Shown here one piece after another: positions 23,304 to 31,912 of a stretch of 34,895 nucleotides of DNA; the stretch's first letter is position 1; every line of letters starts with the position of its first letter. The stretch comes from JBBQLG01 sp038327655 (lineage in GTDB: Bacteria > Bacteroidota > Bacteroidia > Cytophagales > Spirosomataceae), in NCBI GenBank assembly GCA_038327655.1, contig JBBQLG010000054.1, positions 1 through 34,895 of the forward strand, read 5' to 3'. The translations under genes were made by a program, and so were the position numbers. Under the pieces are notes generated by a model. It saw only the letters and a list, made by a program, of their open reading frames with translations, was not told where the DNA came from and ran no database searches.

Positions 23304-26045
23304 TTAGCGTTTGTAGCGCAACCCCAGCAGATAGGTCTGGTTAAAGACATCTTTCTGCACCGTAATGCGGTTTTTACTATTCTGGTCGGGGTAGCCAACC
23401 AGCGTGTTGGGCCGCAGAATATCCACGATGATGGGGTTGTTGAGCAGGTTGGTCAGCTTGGCAAACACGCTGAACCGACCGCCCCCGAAGCGTTTCTCCG
23501 CCGAAAAATCGACCTGCGACGTGCCGCGCTGCCAGTAGTCGAGGTCTTTGTAGGCCGATACGATGTTGATGCGCTTGCCGGTATACACCCAGGCCAACTG
23601 CGCGTCGAAACCCGCCTTTTTATAAATCAGCGACAGGTTGGCGATGTGGTCCGACTGCCCCTGCAACGGCCGGGTTTGCTGCTCGTTCGTAACCACCGTG
23701 CTACCATTGGCATCACGGCCATACACGCGCTTGGTAGTCGTGATGCGCGAGTGCGTGTAGGTGTAATTGCCCGATACGCCCCAGTTGCTGATGTAGCGCG
23801 AAAACACCAGTTCGGCCCCGTAGTTCAGCGCGTTGCCGTAGTTAATGGGCTGATAGACGATGTTATTCTGCGCCAGGTCGCTGAAACCGTACTCGATGGG
23901 ATTCTGGATGTTTTTCACGAACGCACCCACCAGCAACTGCTCGCTGCCGCGCGGGAAGAATTCGTAGCGGGCGTCGATGTTATCGGCCACGCTGTGTTTG
24001 AGATTAAAATTGCCCGACTCGGTATAAAAGTCGCCGGGGAACGAGGCCGGTACCAGTTCAAAATACCCCGGTCGGCTGATGCCCCGGAAATACGACAGCC
24101 GCAGGTTCTCGCGGGCCGACAGCCGGTATTTGAGGTGCAGACTCGGCAGAATGTCCAGGTAACTGATGGAACCGGTTTTGCCGATGGCCGTAACGGGAAG
24201 TTGCGATACGTAGGACTGGTGGGTGTTTTCGGCCCGCACCCCGCCCAGAATCTGCCAGTTACCCCGGTCGTACTTGCCCTGAACGTAACCCGCGCCAACC
24301 TGTTCTTTGGCCATGTAATTATTGGCGTTGGTACTGTCGGGATAGGCGTAGGATTCGGGTCGGAACGAGAAAATGGCCTTGTCGATGGTCGTAAATACCT
24401 GCCGGTCGCCACCGGGAAGCACCGTTGCCAGTTGATAGTCGTTGTAGTAGTTATCGCGGTTTTTGTCGCGGTACATCCCCCCCACCGATAACTCGATACC
24501 CGGTTGCAGCGCGTAGCTCAGGTTGGCGTAACCGGCCAGGTCGCGGTCGTTGTTGCGGGTCCAGATGTAACTTATGTTGTCGATGTAGCGCGTCACCTGG
24601 GGCGTTTTTCCGTCCGGCCCTACTGCCGTGCGGCTCGTTACCGACAGGTCGGTCCAGTTAGGGGTCTGGCTTTTGGCCAGCGAATACACCGCCGACCAGT
24701 TCAGTTTCAGCTTCCCGGTCAGCGTATGGTCTCCCTGGAGGGTCACGTTTTCGATGTTCTGCCGCCGAAACACCGAGCGGTTGGTGGTGGTTACGTCGCC
24801 AATCTGAACGGTCTGATTACCCAGTACGGTGCGGTGCTGCTTGTCGTCCAACTGCATAAACAGTCCGTACAGGCTGAGCCGGTTATTGGCGTTGAAAACG
24901 TAATCCGTTTTGAGGTTCAGGCCCAGCCGCGCCTGCTCATAGGAGTAGCTGCGCTTCTCGACAAACTCAAACTGGGGCGTGTTCGGTACGGGGTCGGGGG
25001 CGGGTTGTCCGTAGAGCCGCAAAAACGACGACTCGCTGCCCCGGTACGTGTGTTGATACGAGCCGCCGACCAGAAAACCCAGCCGCTTGTTCAACACCCG
25101 GTTACCTATAGACAGGCTCAGCAAGCTGTTTACGGGCACTTTTACGTCCTGATATTGCGCCGTTTGCAGCGAAAAATCGGATGGTTTGGCCGCGTACAGA
25201 TTGCTGCCAGCCACCTCCGACGGCGACTTGAAATTGATGTTCGACGCGCCGAATCCTGAAAACGGACGGGTAGCAAGTAGCTGACTATATCCACCCGACA
25301 CCGTTGCGTTGACGACTAAGTAATCGGGAGCCGAGCGCATAACCATGTTCATGGCCCCGCCAATGGCATCGCCTTCCATACTGGGCGTGAGGGCCTTCAC
25401 TACCTCGAGTCGTTCGAGCAAATCCGCCGGAAAAATATCCATCGGCACGTAGCGGTTCTTGTTGTCGGGCGAGGGGATTTTGATGCCATTGACGAGCGTG
25501 TAATTATACCGCCGGTCCATACCACGGATCACGGCAAACTGCCCGTCGCCGGTGGCATTGCGCACCACCGACACGCCCGATACGCGCTGCAACACGTTGG
25601 CTACGGTAATATCGGGCAGCAGCGAAATGGCTTTGGCACCAATGATATTCAGGACGTTATCGGCCTTCTGCTCGGTTTTTCGGGTACTGCTTTCACTCTC
25701 CCGCTCGCCTTTGCCGGTCACTACTACCTCGCTCAGGTCGCTGCCACTTTCGGCCAGTGTAATGTTCTTAGTAACAGTAGCCGTCCCAACACTAATGTCC
25801 TGTTCGACCGTTTTGTAGCCGATCATGCGTACCGCGAGTTTGTACGGTCCGGCGGGTACGTCTTTGATCAGGTAACTGCCATCCAGCCCAACCGTAGCCC
25901 CGTATCGCGTATTTATCAGCAGTACCGACGCGCCCACGAGCGATTCGCCGGTGCGGGCGTCGGTGATGGTGCCGCGTACCGGAGCGGCCATCGCTGCGCC
26001 AATAGCGAGCAGGGAAAACAGCAGAAAAAGTAGGTGTCGTTTCAT
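23304..26045 (-). CDS. TonB-dependent outer-membrane receptor
   Basis: A 913-residue receptor. Signal peptide to about residue 20 (AAMAAP). A CarboxypepD_reg-like domain follows (VRGTITDARTGESLVGASVL, about 23-95). The plug domain starts near 140 and includes NVLQRVSGVSVVRNATGDG, FAVIRGMDRRYNYTLVNGIK and LERLEVVKALTPSMEGDAIG. The rest is a 22-strand-type barrel ending TYLLGLRYKR. The plug pattern with 'RGMDRRYN' resembles receptors for organic or phosphorus-containing ligands rather than SusC. The downstream lipoprotein and purple-acid-phosphatase genes suggest uptake linked to phosphate or sugar phosphates, but the ligand is not proven. Confidence 0.92.
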   Translation of the reverse strand: MKRHLLFLLFSLLAIGAAMAAPVRGTITDARTGESLVGASVLLINTRYGATVGLDGSYLIKDVPAGPYKLAVRMIGYKTVEQDISVGTATVTKNITLAESGSDLSEVVVTGKGERESESSTRKTEQKADNVLNIIGAKAISLLPDITVANVLQRVSGVSVVRNATGDGQFAVIRGMDRRYNYTLVNGIKIPSPDNKNRYVPMDIFPADLLERLEVVKALTPSMEGDAIGGAMNMVMRSAPDYLVVNATVSGGYSQLLATRPFSGFGASNINFKSPSEVAGSNLYAAKPSDFSLQTAQYQDVKVPVNSLLSLSIGNRVLNKRLGFLVGGSYQHTYRGSESSFLRLYGQPAPDPVPNTPQFEFVEKRSYSYEQARLGLNLKTDYVFNANNRLSLYGLFMQLDDKQHRTVLGNQTVQIGDVTTTNRSVFRRQNIENVTLQGDHTLTGKLKLNWSAVYSLAKSQTPNWTDLSVTSRTAVGPDGKTPQVTRYIDNISYIWTRNNDRDLAGYANLSYALQPGIELSVGGMYRDKNRDNYYNDYQLATVLPGGDRQVFTTIDKAIFSFRPESYAYPDSTNANNYMAKEQVGAGYVQGKYDRGNWQILGGVRAENTHQSYVSQLPVTAIGKTGSISYLDILPSLHLKYRLSARENLRLSYFRGISRPGYFELVPASFPGDFYTESGNFNLKHSVADNIDARYEFFPRGSEQLLVGAFVKNIQNPIEYGFSDLAQNNIVYQPINYGNALNYGAELVFSRYISNWGVSGNYTYTHSRITTTKRVYGRDANGSTVVTNEQQTRPLQGQSDHIANLSLIYKKAGFDAQLAWVYTGKRINIVSAYKDLDYWQRGTSQVDFSAEKRFGGGRFSVFAKLTNLLNNPIIVDILRPNTLVGYPDQNSKNRITVQKDVFNQTYLLGLRYKR

Positions 26046-26217
26046 ATTGATAGCAGTTTTTACGCGGTTTGGTTGCCGACTATGATTCGTTGCTCAATGA
26101 AGCGGAGGCCGAATGGGTGTGGCCAATCGTACGGCTGGTCAAAGCGCGGCCTGACAAGCCCCGAAAAAAGCTTTGCAACAAGAAATCAAGCTGAGTTATC
26201 TGAGCGTATTTTTTGAA

Positions 26218-27231
26218 TCAGTTGGCAGCCGGGCCGTACACATACACGCCAAACGTGCCGGGTGCGGGGGTTTTACCGTCGGCCTGGTAGTCGGCTCCGC
26301 TCAGGTAAATGCGGTGTGTCGTCCCCCGGTGTACCATCGTTTTGCAGCCCGGCTGGGTTTTCAGCGTCTGCACAATGGTGTACTTGTCCGGTGAATCCTG
26401 ATGTACCATCGTGACGTTGCCCTCGCCATTGGAGGTCATAATCACTTTCAGTTCCTTGTCGAATACCACCGCATCCACACCGCCACCAATGGGCAGCGTC
26501 TGCACGATTTTACCAGTCGACGCGTCCATCACGACCAACGTTTTCGGATCGCGGCAGACCGAGAACAGGCGGTTAGTAGCGGCATCATAGGTCAGGCCGG
26601 TTGGTACTTTGTTGGGCGCCAGCGAGTATTTGTTTTTGACTTTCAGCGTTTTGGCGTCGATCTCAAAAATCTCGTTTGTGTCCTCGTTGTTGTTGAAGAT
26701 GCTGCCCTTCTCGTTGGCCACAGCGAACTCCGGTGCCCCGCCCATCTCGACGTTACCCACCACGTTGTCCGTCGTCGCGTCGATCACGGTGGCACTGCCG
26801 CTGCCGTTGTTAAAGACAAAAATCTGCTTCGTGGCCTTGTCGTACATTACCGCATCCGGCTTTTTGCCGTTTACCGGAATCGTTTGCAGGACCTTGAACG
26901 TGTTGTAATCGAAGACGGTGACGGTGTTATCCGCGCCGTTGGTGATGTAGCCTTTATTGAGGTCTTTGGCCAGCCCGATGCCGTGTACTCCCTTCAGCCC
27001 GGTGATTTCGCCGATGGGCTTGTCTGTATTCAAATCGATTACGTGCACCCGGTCGAAGTGAGAAACGAACAGCCGTTCGCGCTCCCCGTCCATCTTCAGG
27101 TAATCCCACTTGCCATCGCCGGTCGGCAAACTGATTTTTTTGATGAACTGGTACGCTGGCGTTGACTGAGCCATTACGCCTGTTACAGTTAATGCACTGA
27201 TTAACAGAACAGCTACGGATATTTTCTTCAT
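26218..27231 (-). CDS. Secreted YncE/YVTN-type beta-propeller protein
   Basis: A 337-residue exported protein from ATG 27231 (MKKISVAVLLISALTVTGVMAQ). The mature part is built of repeated blades: LSVSHFDRVHVIDLNTDKPIG-like, GYITNGADNTVTVFDYNTF, KQIFVFNNGSGSATVIDATT, RLFSVCRDPKTLVVMDASTG and VIMTSNGEGNVTMV. This is the YVTN/YncE seven-blade propeller family. The gene is divergent from a siderophore-type TonB receptor, and E. coli YncE is associated with iron limitation, so a link to iron or haem response is plausible. It has a TACTTTTG promoter element 21 nt upstream. The upstream ATG at 27255 overlaps that promoter. Confidence 0.9.
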   Translation of the reverse strand: MKKISVAVLLISALTVTGVMAQSTPAYQFIKKISLPTGDGKWDYLKMDGERERLFVSHFDRVHVIDLNTDKPIGEITGLKGVHGIGLAKDLNKGYITNGADNTVTVFDYNTFKVLQTIPVNGKKPDAVMYDKATKQIFVFNNGSGSATVIDATTDNVVGNVEMGGAPEFAVANEKGSIFNNNEDTNEIFEIDAKTLKVKNKYSLAPNKVPTGLTYDAATNRLFSVCRDPKTLVVMDASTGKIVQTLPIGGGVDAVVFDKELKVIMTSNGEGNVTMVHQDSPDKYTIVQTLKTQPGCKTMVHRGTTHRIYLSGADYQADGKTPAPGTFGVYVYGPAAN

Positions 27232-27252
27232 GGGCAGGGTCGGTTGATGCCG

Positions 27253-27260
27253 CAAAAGTA
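27253..27260 (-). promoter_or_regulatory. -7 promoter element for the beta-propeller gene
   Basis: The minus strand reads TACTTTTG, a perfect TAnnTTTG match, 21 nt before ATG 27231. No strong TTG is seen at the standard spacing. The 27232-27556 gap also contains an AT-rich tract (about 27340-27430) and the divergent promoter. Confidence 0.5.
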
Positions 27261-27489
27261 AGCCGATTAACCGGTGGCCCGTAGTCGTCCGGGCTAAGCA
27301 TTACACAACCTTAACACTGCCTTGCACCGCGTCACAACCGGGTAATATTTACATTAAAAACATATTAAAAAAAGGCATTTCCGTCTTAAACCATCTTTTA
27401 GCCCATTTTCCTACAGAATTATATCAGGTTGGTTTTCAGCCACTCACACTGACAAACGAGATAAATACGCCTTATTCGGCCCAGTTATT

Positions 27490-27519
27490 TTGAATTATTC
27501 TAAACAAGCCACACCTTTG
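27490..27519 (+). promoter_or_regulatory. Bacteroidota-type promoter for the siderophore receptor
   Basis: TTG (27490-27492), a 19-nt spacer, then CACCTTTG (27512-27519), matching TTG-N19-TAnnTTTG except the first T. It lies 37 nt before ATG 27557. Confidence 0.6.
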
Positions 27520-27526
27520 CGCTGTC

Positions 27527-27539
27527 GATAATCATTCTA
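27527..27539. promoter_or_regulatory. Possible Fur-like operator
   Basis: GATAATCATTCTA matches 11 of 13 positions of the right part of the classical Fur box (GATAATCATTATC). It overlaps the expected transcription start of the siderophore receptor, where a repressor would be effective. The left 6-mer is not conserved. Confidence 0.35.
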
Positions 27540-27556
27540 AATAACAAAGAGCCGTT

Positions 27557-29944
27557 ATGCGCCCATTCATACAACCGTTCGTTCTGATTCTTTTCCTCCT
27601 CACGCTTCACGTGCCTGTACGGGCCGAAGATCCCATTGATGGTAAGCCCGGCGGCACGCTGCGGGGGGTGGCCCGCACGGCCAACGGACAACCGGTACCC
27701 TTTATACGACTCACCATCCGTGACCTCCATAAAAGTGCTACCGCCAACGAAGAGGGCATTTTTATCCTGAAGGGCATTCCTGCCGGTCAGCACACATTAC
27801 GGGCATCGGGCGTGGGGTTACAGATGCTGGAACAAACCGTGAGCATTGCAGATGGCCAGTCGACGGAGGTGAATCTGATCATTACCGAGAGCACCAGCCA
27901 ACTGACCGAAGTAGCGGTAAAAGGCGTAAAAAGTCCCAATCAGGAGCCGGTCTTGATTGGTAAAATCGCGATTCGCCCGCTGGATTTGCCGCAGAGTATC
28001 GCCGTTGTGGAACGGGAGGTTCTGGAACGGCAGCAAACCCTGCGCCTGAGCGACGCCCTGATGAACGTAAACGGCGTGTACGTGATGGGCACCACGGGCG
28101 GCAGTCAGGAAGAAATTGCCGGGCGGGGATTTGCCTTCAACAGCAGCAACACGTTTAAGAACGGTACCCGTTTCAACAACGGAGCCATGCCCGAACTGAG
28201 TGCCCTGGAACGGGTAGAAGTGATCAAAGGCAGCAGCGCGATTCTGTTCGGCAACGTGGCCGCCGGGGGCGTTATCAACTTAGTCACTAAAAAACCACGC
28301 TTCGATGCGGGCGGTCAGGTAACGATGCGCGTCGGCAGCTACGGATTTTACAAACCGAGCATCGACGTGTACGGCGGCATCGGCAACCGTCAGCGGGTGG
28401 CCTGCCGGTTCAACGCCACGTACGAAAACAGCCAGAGTTTTCGCGACCACGTCAGCAGTGAACGCGTCTACGTGAATCCCTCCCTCCTGTTCAAACTCAA
28501 CGCCAAAACCGACCTCGTTCTCGAAGCAGACTATCTGAAAGACAACCGCACCGCCGACTTTGGCACCGGTGCCATCAACTACGTCCTTGCCGATATTCCG
28601 CGCAGCCGGTTCCCGGGCGTGTCGTGGAGCTATAACCACCTGAATCAGAGCAGCGCGTCGGCGACGTTGACGCACCGCTTCAATCAGCAATGGCAATTAC
28701 GGGCGACGGGCGCGATGCAGGATTACAGCAGTGACCTGTTCGCCAATCAGCGGCCCAACGGCAACAGCCAGTTCATTAAAACCGACGGCGACTGGGTGCG
28801 GGGGTTACAACGCACGTCGGTAGCCGAAAAATACTACGTCAGTCAGGTCGATTTAACGGGTCAGTTCAGCACCGGTCGCATCAAACACACGCTGCTGTTT
28901 GGAGCCGACGCCGACCAGTACCGCACCAACACCACGGCGTATAACCCCGTCAATGTCTACGATACCATCAACGTTTTCAACTTAGACAAATACCGCCAAC
29001 GGACGGACATTCCCACCCTCACCACCCGAACGCTGACCAAAGCCCCCATCGACCGGGCAGGCGTGTACGTACAGGATTTGCTGAGCATTTCGGAGAAGCT
29101 GAAAGTGCTGGCGGGTGTCCGGTGGAGTTACCAGCAAACCGGCAGCAACGTCCTGACCTATGCCGATGGCAAAACGGCCTCGACCTACAGCTATGCCGAT
29201 GCGTTTACGCCCCGTTTCGGGATTGTGTATCAGCCCACGCAGATGACGTCGCTGTTTGTGAGCTATGCCAACTCGTTCAACATCAACACCGGTGTCGACG
29301 TGACAGGTAACGCCCTGCCGCCGTCGTTTATCAACCAGTACGAAGCGGGCATCAAGAATGATCTGTTTGGCGGGTTGTTTTCGGCCAACTTGACGGCGTA
29401 TCAGATCGTGAACAGCAACCTGGCGCAGACGAGTTTAGCCAACGGTAATACGAACACGAACATCAAAGAGCTGGCCGGAGAAGTGACAAGCCGGGGGGTT
29501 GAAATAGACCTGAAAAGCAAATCGTACCGGGGCTTCTCGTTCATTGGCGGCTACAGCTACAACCAGACCAAATACACGAAGAGCAACACCTACGTGGTGG
29601 GCAGTCTGCTGGTGTACAACCCGAAAAACACGGCGAACATCAGTCTTTACTACGCGCCGGCCCGGCTCCGGGGTTTCAACGCCGGGATCACCACATTCTA
29701 CACCGGCGACCGCGTGGCGGGCCGCTCCACCCGCGTCACGGTGGCTAATGACACCTACCGACTCATGCCGGTACCGAGTTTCACGCAGGTCGATCTGTCG
29801 GTAGGGTATGGCGCGGGCCGTTTCTCACTCCGCACGAAGCTCTCGAACGTATTCAACGTGCTGAGTTACTACGTCCACGACGACAACAGCGTAAACCCCA
29901 TTGCGCCCCGGCAAGTATCGGCTACGCTGGGTTTCCGCTGGTAA
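27557..29944 (+). CDS. TonB-dependent siderophore-type receptor
   Basis: A 795-residue outer-membrane receptor. The signal peptide ends PVRAE near residue 24. A CarboxypepD_reg-like domain (TLRGVARTANGQPVPFIRLT, about 33-115) precedes the plug. The plug (about 135-250) contains LPQSIAVVEREVLERQ, LSDALMNVNGVYVMGTTGG, RGFAFNSSNTFKNGTRFNN and LERVEVIKGSSAILFGNVAA followed by GGVINLVTKKP, typical of ferrichrome/FhuA-FecA-like receptors. The barrel ends with SATLGFRW. It probably takes up a ferric siderophore using TonB energy. A consensus promoter and a possible Fur-like site stand upstream, and a strong terminator follows. Confidence 0.94.
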   Translation: MRPFIQPFVLILFLLTLHVPVRAEDPIDGKPGGTLRGVARTANGQPVPFIRLTIRDLHKSATANEEGIFILKGIPAGQHTLRASGVGLQMLEQTVSIADGQSTEVNLIITESTSQLTEVAVKGVKSPNQEPVLIGKIAIRPLDLPQSIAVVEREVLERQQTLRLSDALMNVNGVYVMGTTGGSQEEIAGRGFAFNSSNTFKNGTRFNNGAMPELSALERVEVIKGSSAILFGNVAAGGVINLVTKKPRFDAGGQVTMRVGSYGFYKPSIDVYGGIGNRQRVACRFNATYENSQSFRDHVSSERVYVNPSLLFKLNAKTDLVLEADYLKDNRTADFGTGAINYVLADIPRSRFPGVSWSYNHLNQSSASATLTHRFNQQWQLRATGAMQDYSSDLFANQRPNGNSQFIKTDGDWVRGLQRTSVAEKYYVSQVDLTGQFSTGRIKHTLLFGADADQYRTNTTAYNPVNVYDTINVFNLDKYRQRTDIPTLTTRTLTKAPIDRAGVYVQDLLSISEKLKVLAGVRWSYQQTGSNVLTYADGKTASTYSYADAFTPRFGIVYQPTQMTSLFVSYANSFNINTGVDVTGNALPPSFINQYEAGIKNDLFGGLFSANLTAYQIVNSNLAQTSLANGNTNTNIKELAGEVTSRGVEIDLKSKSYRGFSFIGGYSYNQTKYTKSNTYVVGSLLVYNPKNTANISLYYAPARLRGFNAGITTFYTGDRVAGRSTRVTVANDTYRLMPVPSFTQVDLSVGYGAGRFSLRTKLSNVFNVLSYYVHDDNSVNPIAPRQVSATLGFRW

Positions 29945-29965
29945 TCGGCGAAGCAGACTCAGATA

Positions 29966-30000
29966 AAATCGCCCGAACGACGCTGACGTTCGGGCGGTTT
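29966..30000 (+). terminator. Terminator after the siderophore receptor
   Basis: CGCCCGAACG (29970-29979) and CGTTCGGGCG (29987-29996) form a 10-bp stem with a 7-nt loop, extended by AAAT/GTTT pairing, followed by TTTG. It lies 22 nt after the stop codon. Confidence 0.88.
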
Positions 30001-30286
30001 GTGTCTTTGAATGCAGTACGTTCATGTAAAGATGTTCAGCCGGTGGTTTGGCACAGCATCTCTGTATGTTGTCTGCTCCCCCCGGAGCCGTTACCAACCC
30101 GATCGCCAACGCCTTACCGAATGTTAAACAACTCGCACAGGCTGCTATTTACCGTCGGAACCATCATGCCTTATTTTGTCCTGACAGCGCGGAGAATCTT
30201 ATTGGCGATCAAGGCGTACCATCACCGGCACGGACGGTCAGCTTCCGCCCAAAAAAGAGGAGTTGCGTTTACGTGCCCCCTTTTCG
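30001..30286. other. Intergenic stretch with no recognised gene
   Basis: The interval lies between two converging genes (siderophore receptor and cytochrome c peroxidase). Short open frames occur on the plus strand but none has recognisable composition, start context or family similarity. No RNA or repeat was recognised. Confidence 0.5.
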
Positions 30287-31255
30287 TTAGCTGCGTTTTC
30301 GAACAGCCGTTACCTTTGCCACAAACCGCTTGTCGGTTAGCGACAGCAGGAAGTTTTTCAGGTCTGTTTTCTCCTGAGTCGTTAACTGTAGGGGTTTGGC
30401 TAACAGCGGATCGCGATTGATCGCGTTCGGCACCACCTTGTCGGGATCGTCGTAGTAATTAATGACGGCGTCCAACGTTTTGAACATCCCGTTGTGCATG
30501 TATGGGGCCGTCAGGGCCACGTTGCGCAGGGGACCGATCTTGAACTTCCCCAGGTCAGCCGCTTTTTTGGTAATGGCCGCCCGTCCGCTGTCCGCCAGGG
30601 TTTTACCATCGTACAGACCAATGTTGCGAAACTCCGAACTATTGAAATTCGCCCCGAAATGGCATTGTATGCAGTTGGCTTTGCCGTTGAACAGGGCAAA
30701 ACCCCGCTTGGCCGACTCACTCACGGCGGTCTCGTTGTCGTTCATCCGCCAATCGTCCAACGGCGACTCATTCGTTTCGAGCGTTCGCTGAAATTCGGCG
30801 ATTGCCTTTGCTACGTTGCTCTTATTGGGCAGTTCACCAAATACCCGCCCGAACTCCGCGCGGTACAGCCGACTGGTATTCAGCCGTTTGATAGCCACAT
30901 CGATGGGTAGGTCCATTTCGTCGGGGTTGGCGATGGGAATCAGGGCCTGTTCTTCGAGGGTTTTGGCCCGTCCGTCCCAGAAGAACCGGCTCTGCAACAG
31001 CACATTCATTGCTGAGGGCGTATTGCGTTTCCCCTTCCGGCCGAACACCCCCACACTCACCACCGACGTATCAGCAAAGGCAAATTCCTCCCGGTGGCAG
31101 GTGGCGCAACTGATGGTACGGTTGCGCGACAGAATCGGATCGGAAAACAGCCGTTTGCCGAGGGCCGCTTTATCAGTCGGCTCGTCTGTTACGAACGCAG
31201 ACCCGATCAGAACAAAGACTATAATGGCCGTCAGGAAGTAGCCGTACGCTTTCAT
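30287..31255 (-). CDS. Di-haem cytochrome c peroxidase (CCP/MauG family)
   Basis: A 322-residue periplasmic enzyme. An N-terminal hydrophobic segment (1-21) acts as signal or anchor. Two haem c motifs are present: CATCH at 50-54 and CIQCH at 195-199. Conserved CCP regions include LGKRLFSDPILSRNRTISC, RNTPSAMNVLLQSRFFWDGR and GPLRNVALTAPYMHNGMF, followed by a segment like TLDAVINYYDDP. It would reduce hydrogen peroxide with electrons from small cytochromes, or act like MauG on another protein. Its ATG overlaps the stop of the upstream 129-residue secreted protein gene by 4 nt, so the two are translationally coupled. Confidence 0.94.
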   Translation of the reverse strand: MKAYGYFLTAIIVFVLIGSAFVTDEPTDKAALGKRLFSDPILSRNRTISCATCHREEFAFADTSVVSVGVFGRKGKRNTPSAMNVLLQSRFFWDGRAKTLEEQALIPIANPDEMDLPIDVAIKRLNTSRLYRAEFGRVFGELPNKSNVAKAIAEFQRTLETNESPLDDWRMNDNETAVSESAKRGFALFNGKANCIQCHFGANFNSSEFRNIGLYDGKTLADSGRAAITKKAADLGKFKIGPLRNVALTAPYMHNGMFKTLDAVINYYDDPDKVVPNAINRDPLLAKPLQLTTQEKTDLKNFLLSLTDKRFVAKVTAVRKRS

Positions 31256-31641
31256 GGCTTCGCTGCTTTGGCTTCGCCTGGCTTAACCCGGCCCATCGTC
31301 GCGTTGTGCATGGTGTTTTTTCGGCCTTCGCAGGTATCCTGAATCGTGACGAACCGTACCGAGTCCCCCGCAAAAAACCCAAGTTTGTACGTGCCGTAAT
31401 AAGCGGCATTGCAACCGGCATCAGCCAGCGCAAGTGTATCCTGCCGGACGGTGTATTTACCGCTGGTGAATAGCTTACCGTTCATGAAAACATCGAACGT
31501 ATTGTTGGTCCGAAAGGCAGCCAGCGCTGTAACACCTCTATACGTCTTCTGCCAGCGTCCCACCAGCGTATCGGGCGGGGTAATAAACGATAGCGCGGCT
31601 AAGGCAATGATCACGGAGGAAAGGATGAGTAGTTTTTTCAT
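31252..31641 (-). CDS. Small secreted protein coupled to cytochrome c peroxidase
   Basis: A 129-residue exported protein with signal segment MKKLLILSSVIIALAALSF. The mature part has a lipocalin-like beta pattern: LVGRWQKTYRGVTALAAFR, NTFDVFMNGKLFTSGKYTVR, TLALADAGCNAAYYGTYKLG, VRFVTIQDTCEGRKNTM. Two Cys (in DAGCN and DTCEGR) could form a disulfide. A WxxxxY and DxCxGR pattern like this occurs in Bacteroidota 'lipocalin-like' proteins of unknown role. Its stop overlaps the peroxidase start by 4 nt. A TATCTTTG promoter element lies upstream. It may chaperone or protect the peroxidase, but this is a guess from position. Confidence 0.78.
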   Translation of the reverse strand: MKKLLILSSVIIALAALSFITPPDTLVGRWQKTYRGVTALAAFRTNNTFDVFMNGKLFTSGKYTVRQDTLALADAGCNAAYYGTYKLGFFAGDSVRFVTIQDTCEGRKNTMHNATMGRVKPGEAKAAKP

Positions 31642-31703
31642 GGGCGTTTGGCGAATAGTGAGTTTACTCGTCGGAATACATCGTAAGTGGTTGATTACAA
31701 GAC

Positions 31704-31711
31704 CAAAGATA
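31704..31711 (-). promoter_or_regulatory. -7 promoter element for the secreted protein/peroxidase operon
   Basis: The minus strand reads TATCTTTG, a perfect TAnnTTTG match, 62 nt before the ATG at 31641. No clear -33 TTG is seen. The rest of the 31642-31912 gap holds no recognised gene. Confidence 0.5.
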
Positions 31712-31912
31712 AAATGTCGAATCCGCTGCTTTTAGCGTAAAACTACCTGAAAACAGGCCGTTCTACCACGTTTCTTACCGTGTAACCGGCCTGTAACGAC
31801 GTTTACCTACAATCAACTTAGTGGGATTGTGACTTTTCTTCCTGCGAACCGGACAGCGATTTAGCAAGCGGTAAGGCTGCGCCGGACGAAGTGTTTGATA
31901 CCGAAAGAATGA

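Noticed and set aside
23646..25259. Two plus-strand open frames of 281 and 251 codons
   Set aside because: They are antisense to a clear TonB receptor, with no family features and shadow-like Val/Gly/Arg composition.
30048..30290. An 80-codon plus-strand frame after the siderophore receptor
   Set aside because: It overlaps the peroxidase 3' end, has no family similarity or start context, and its composition is not protein-like.
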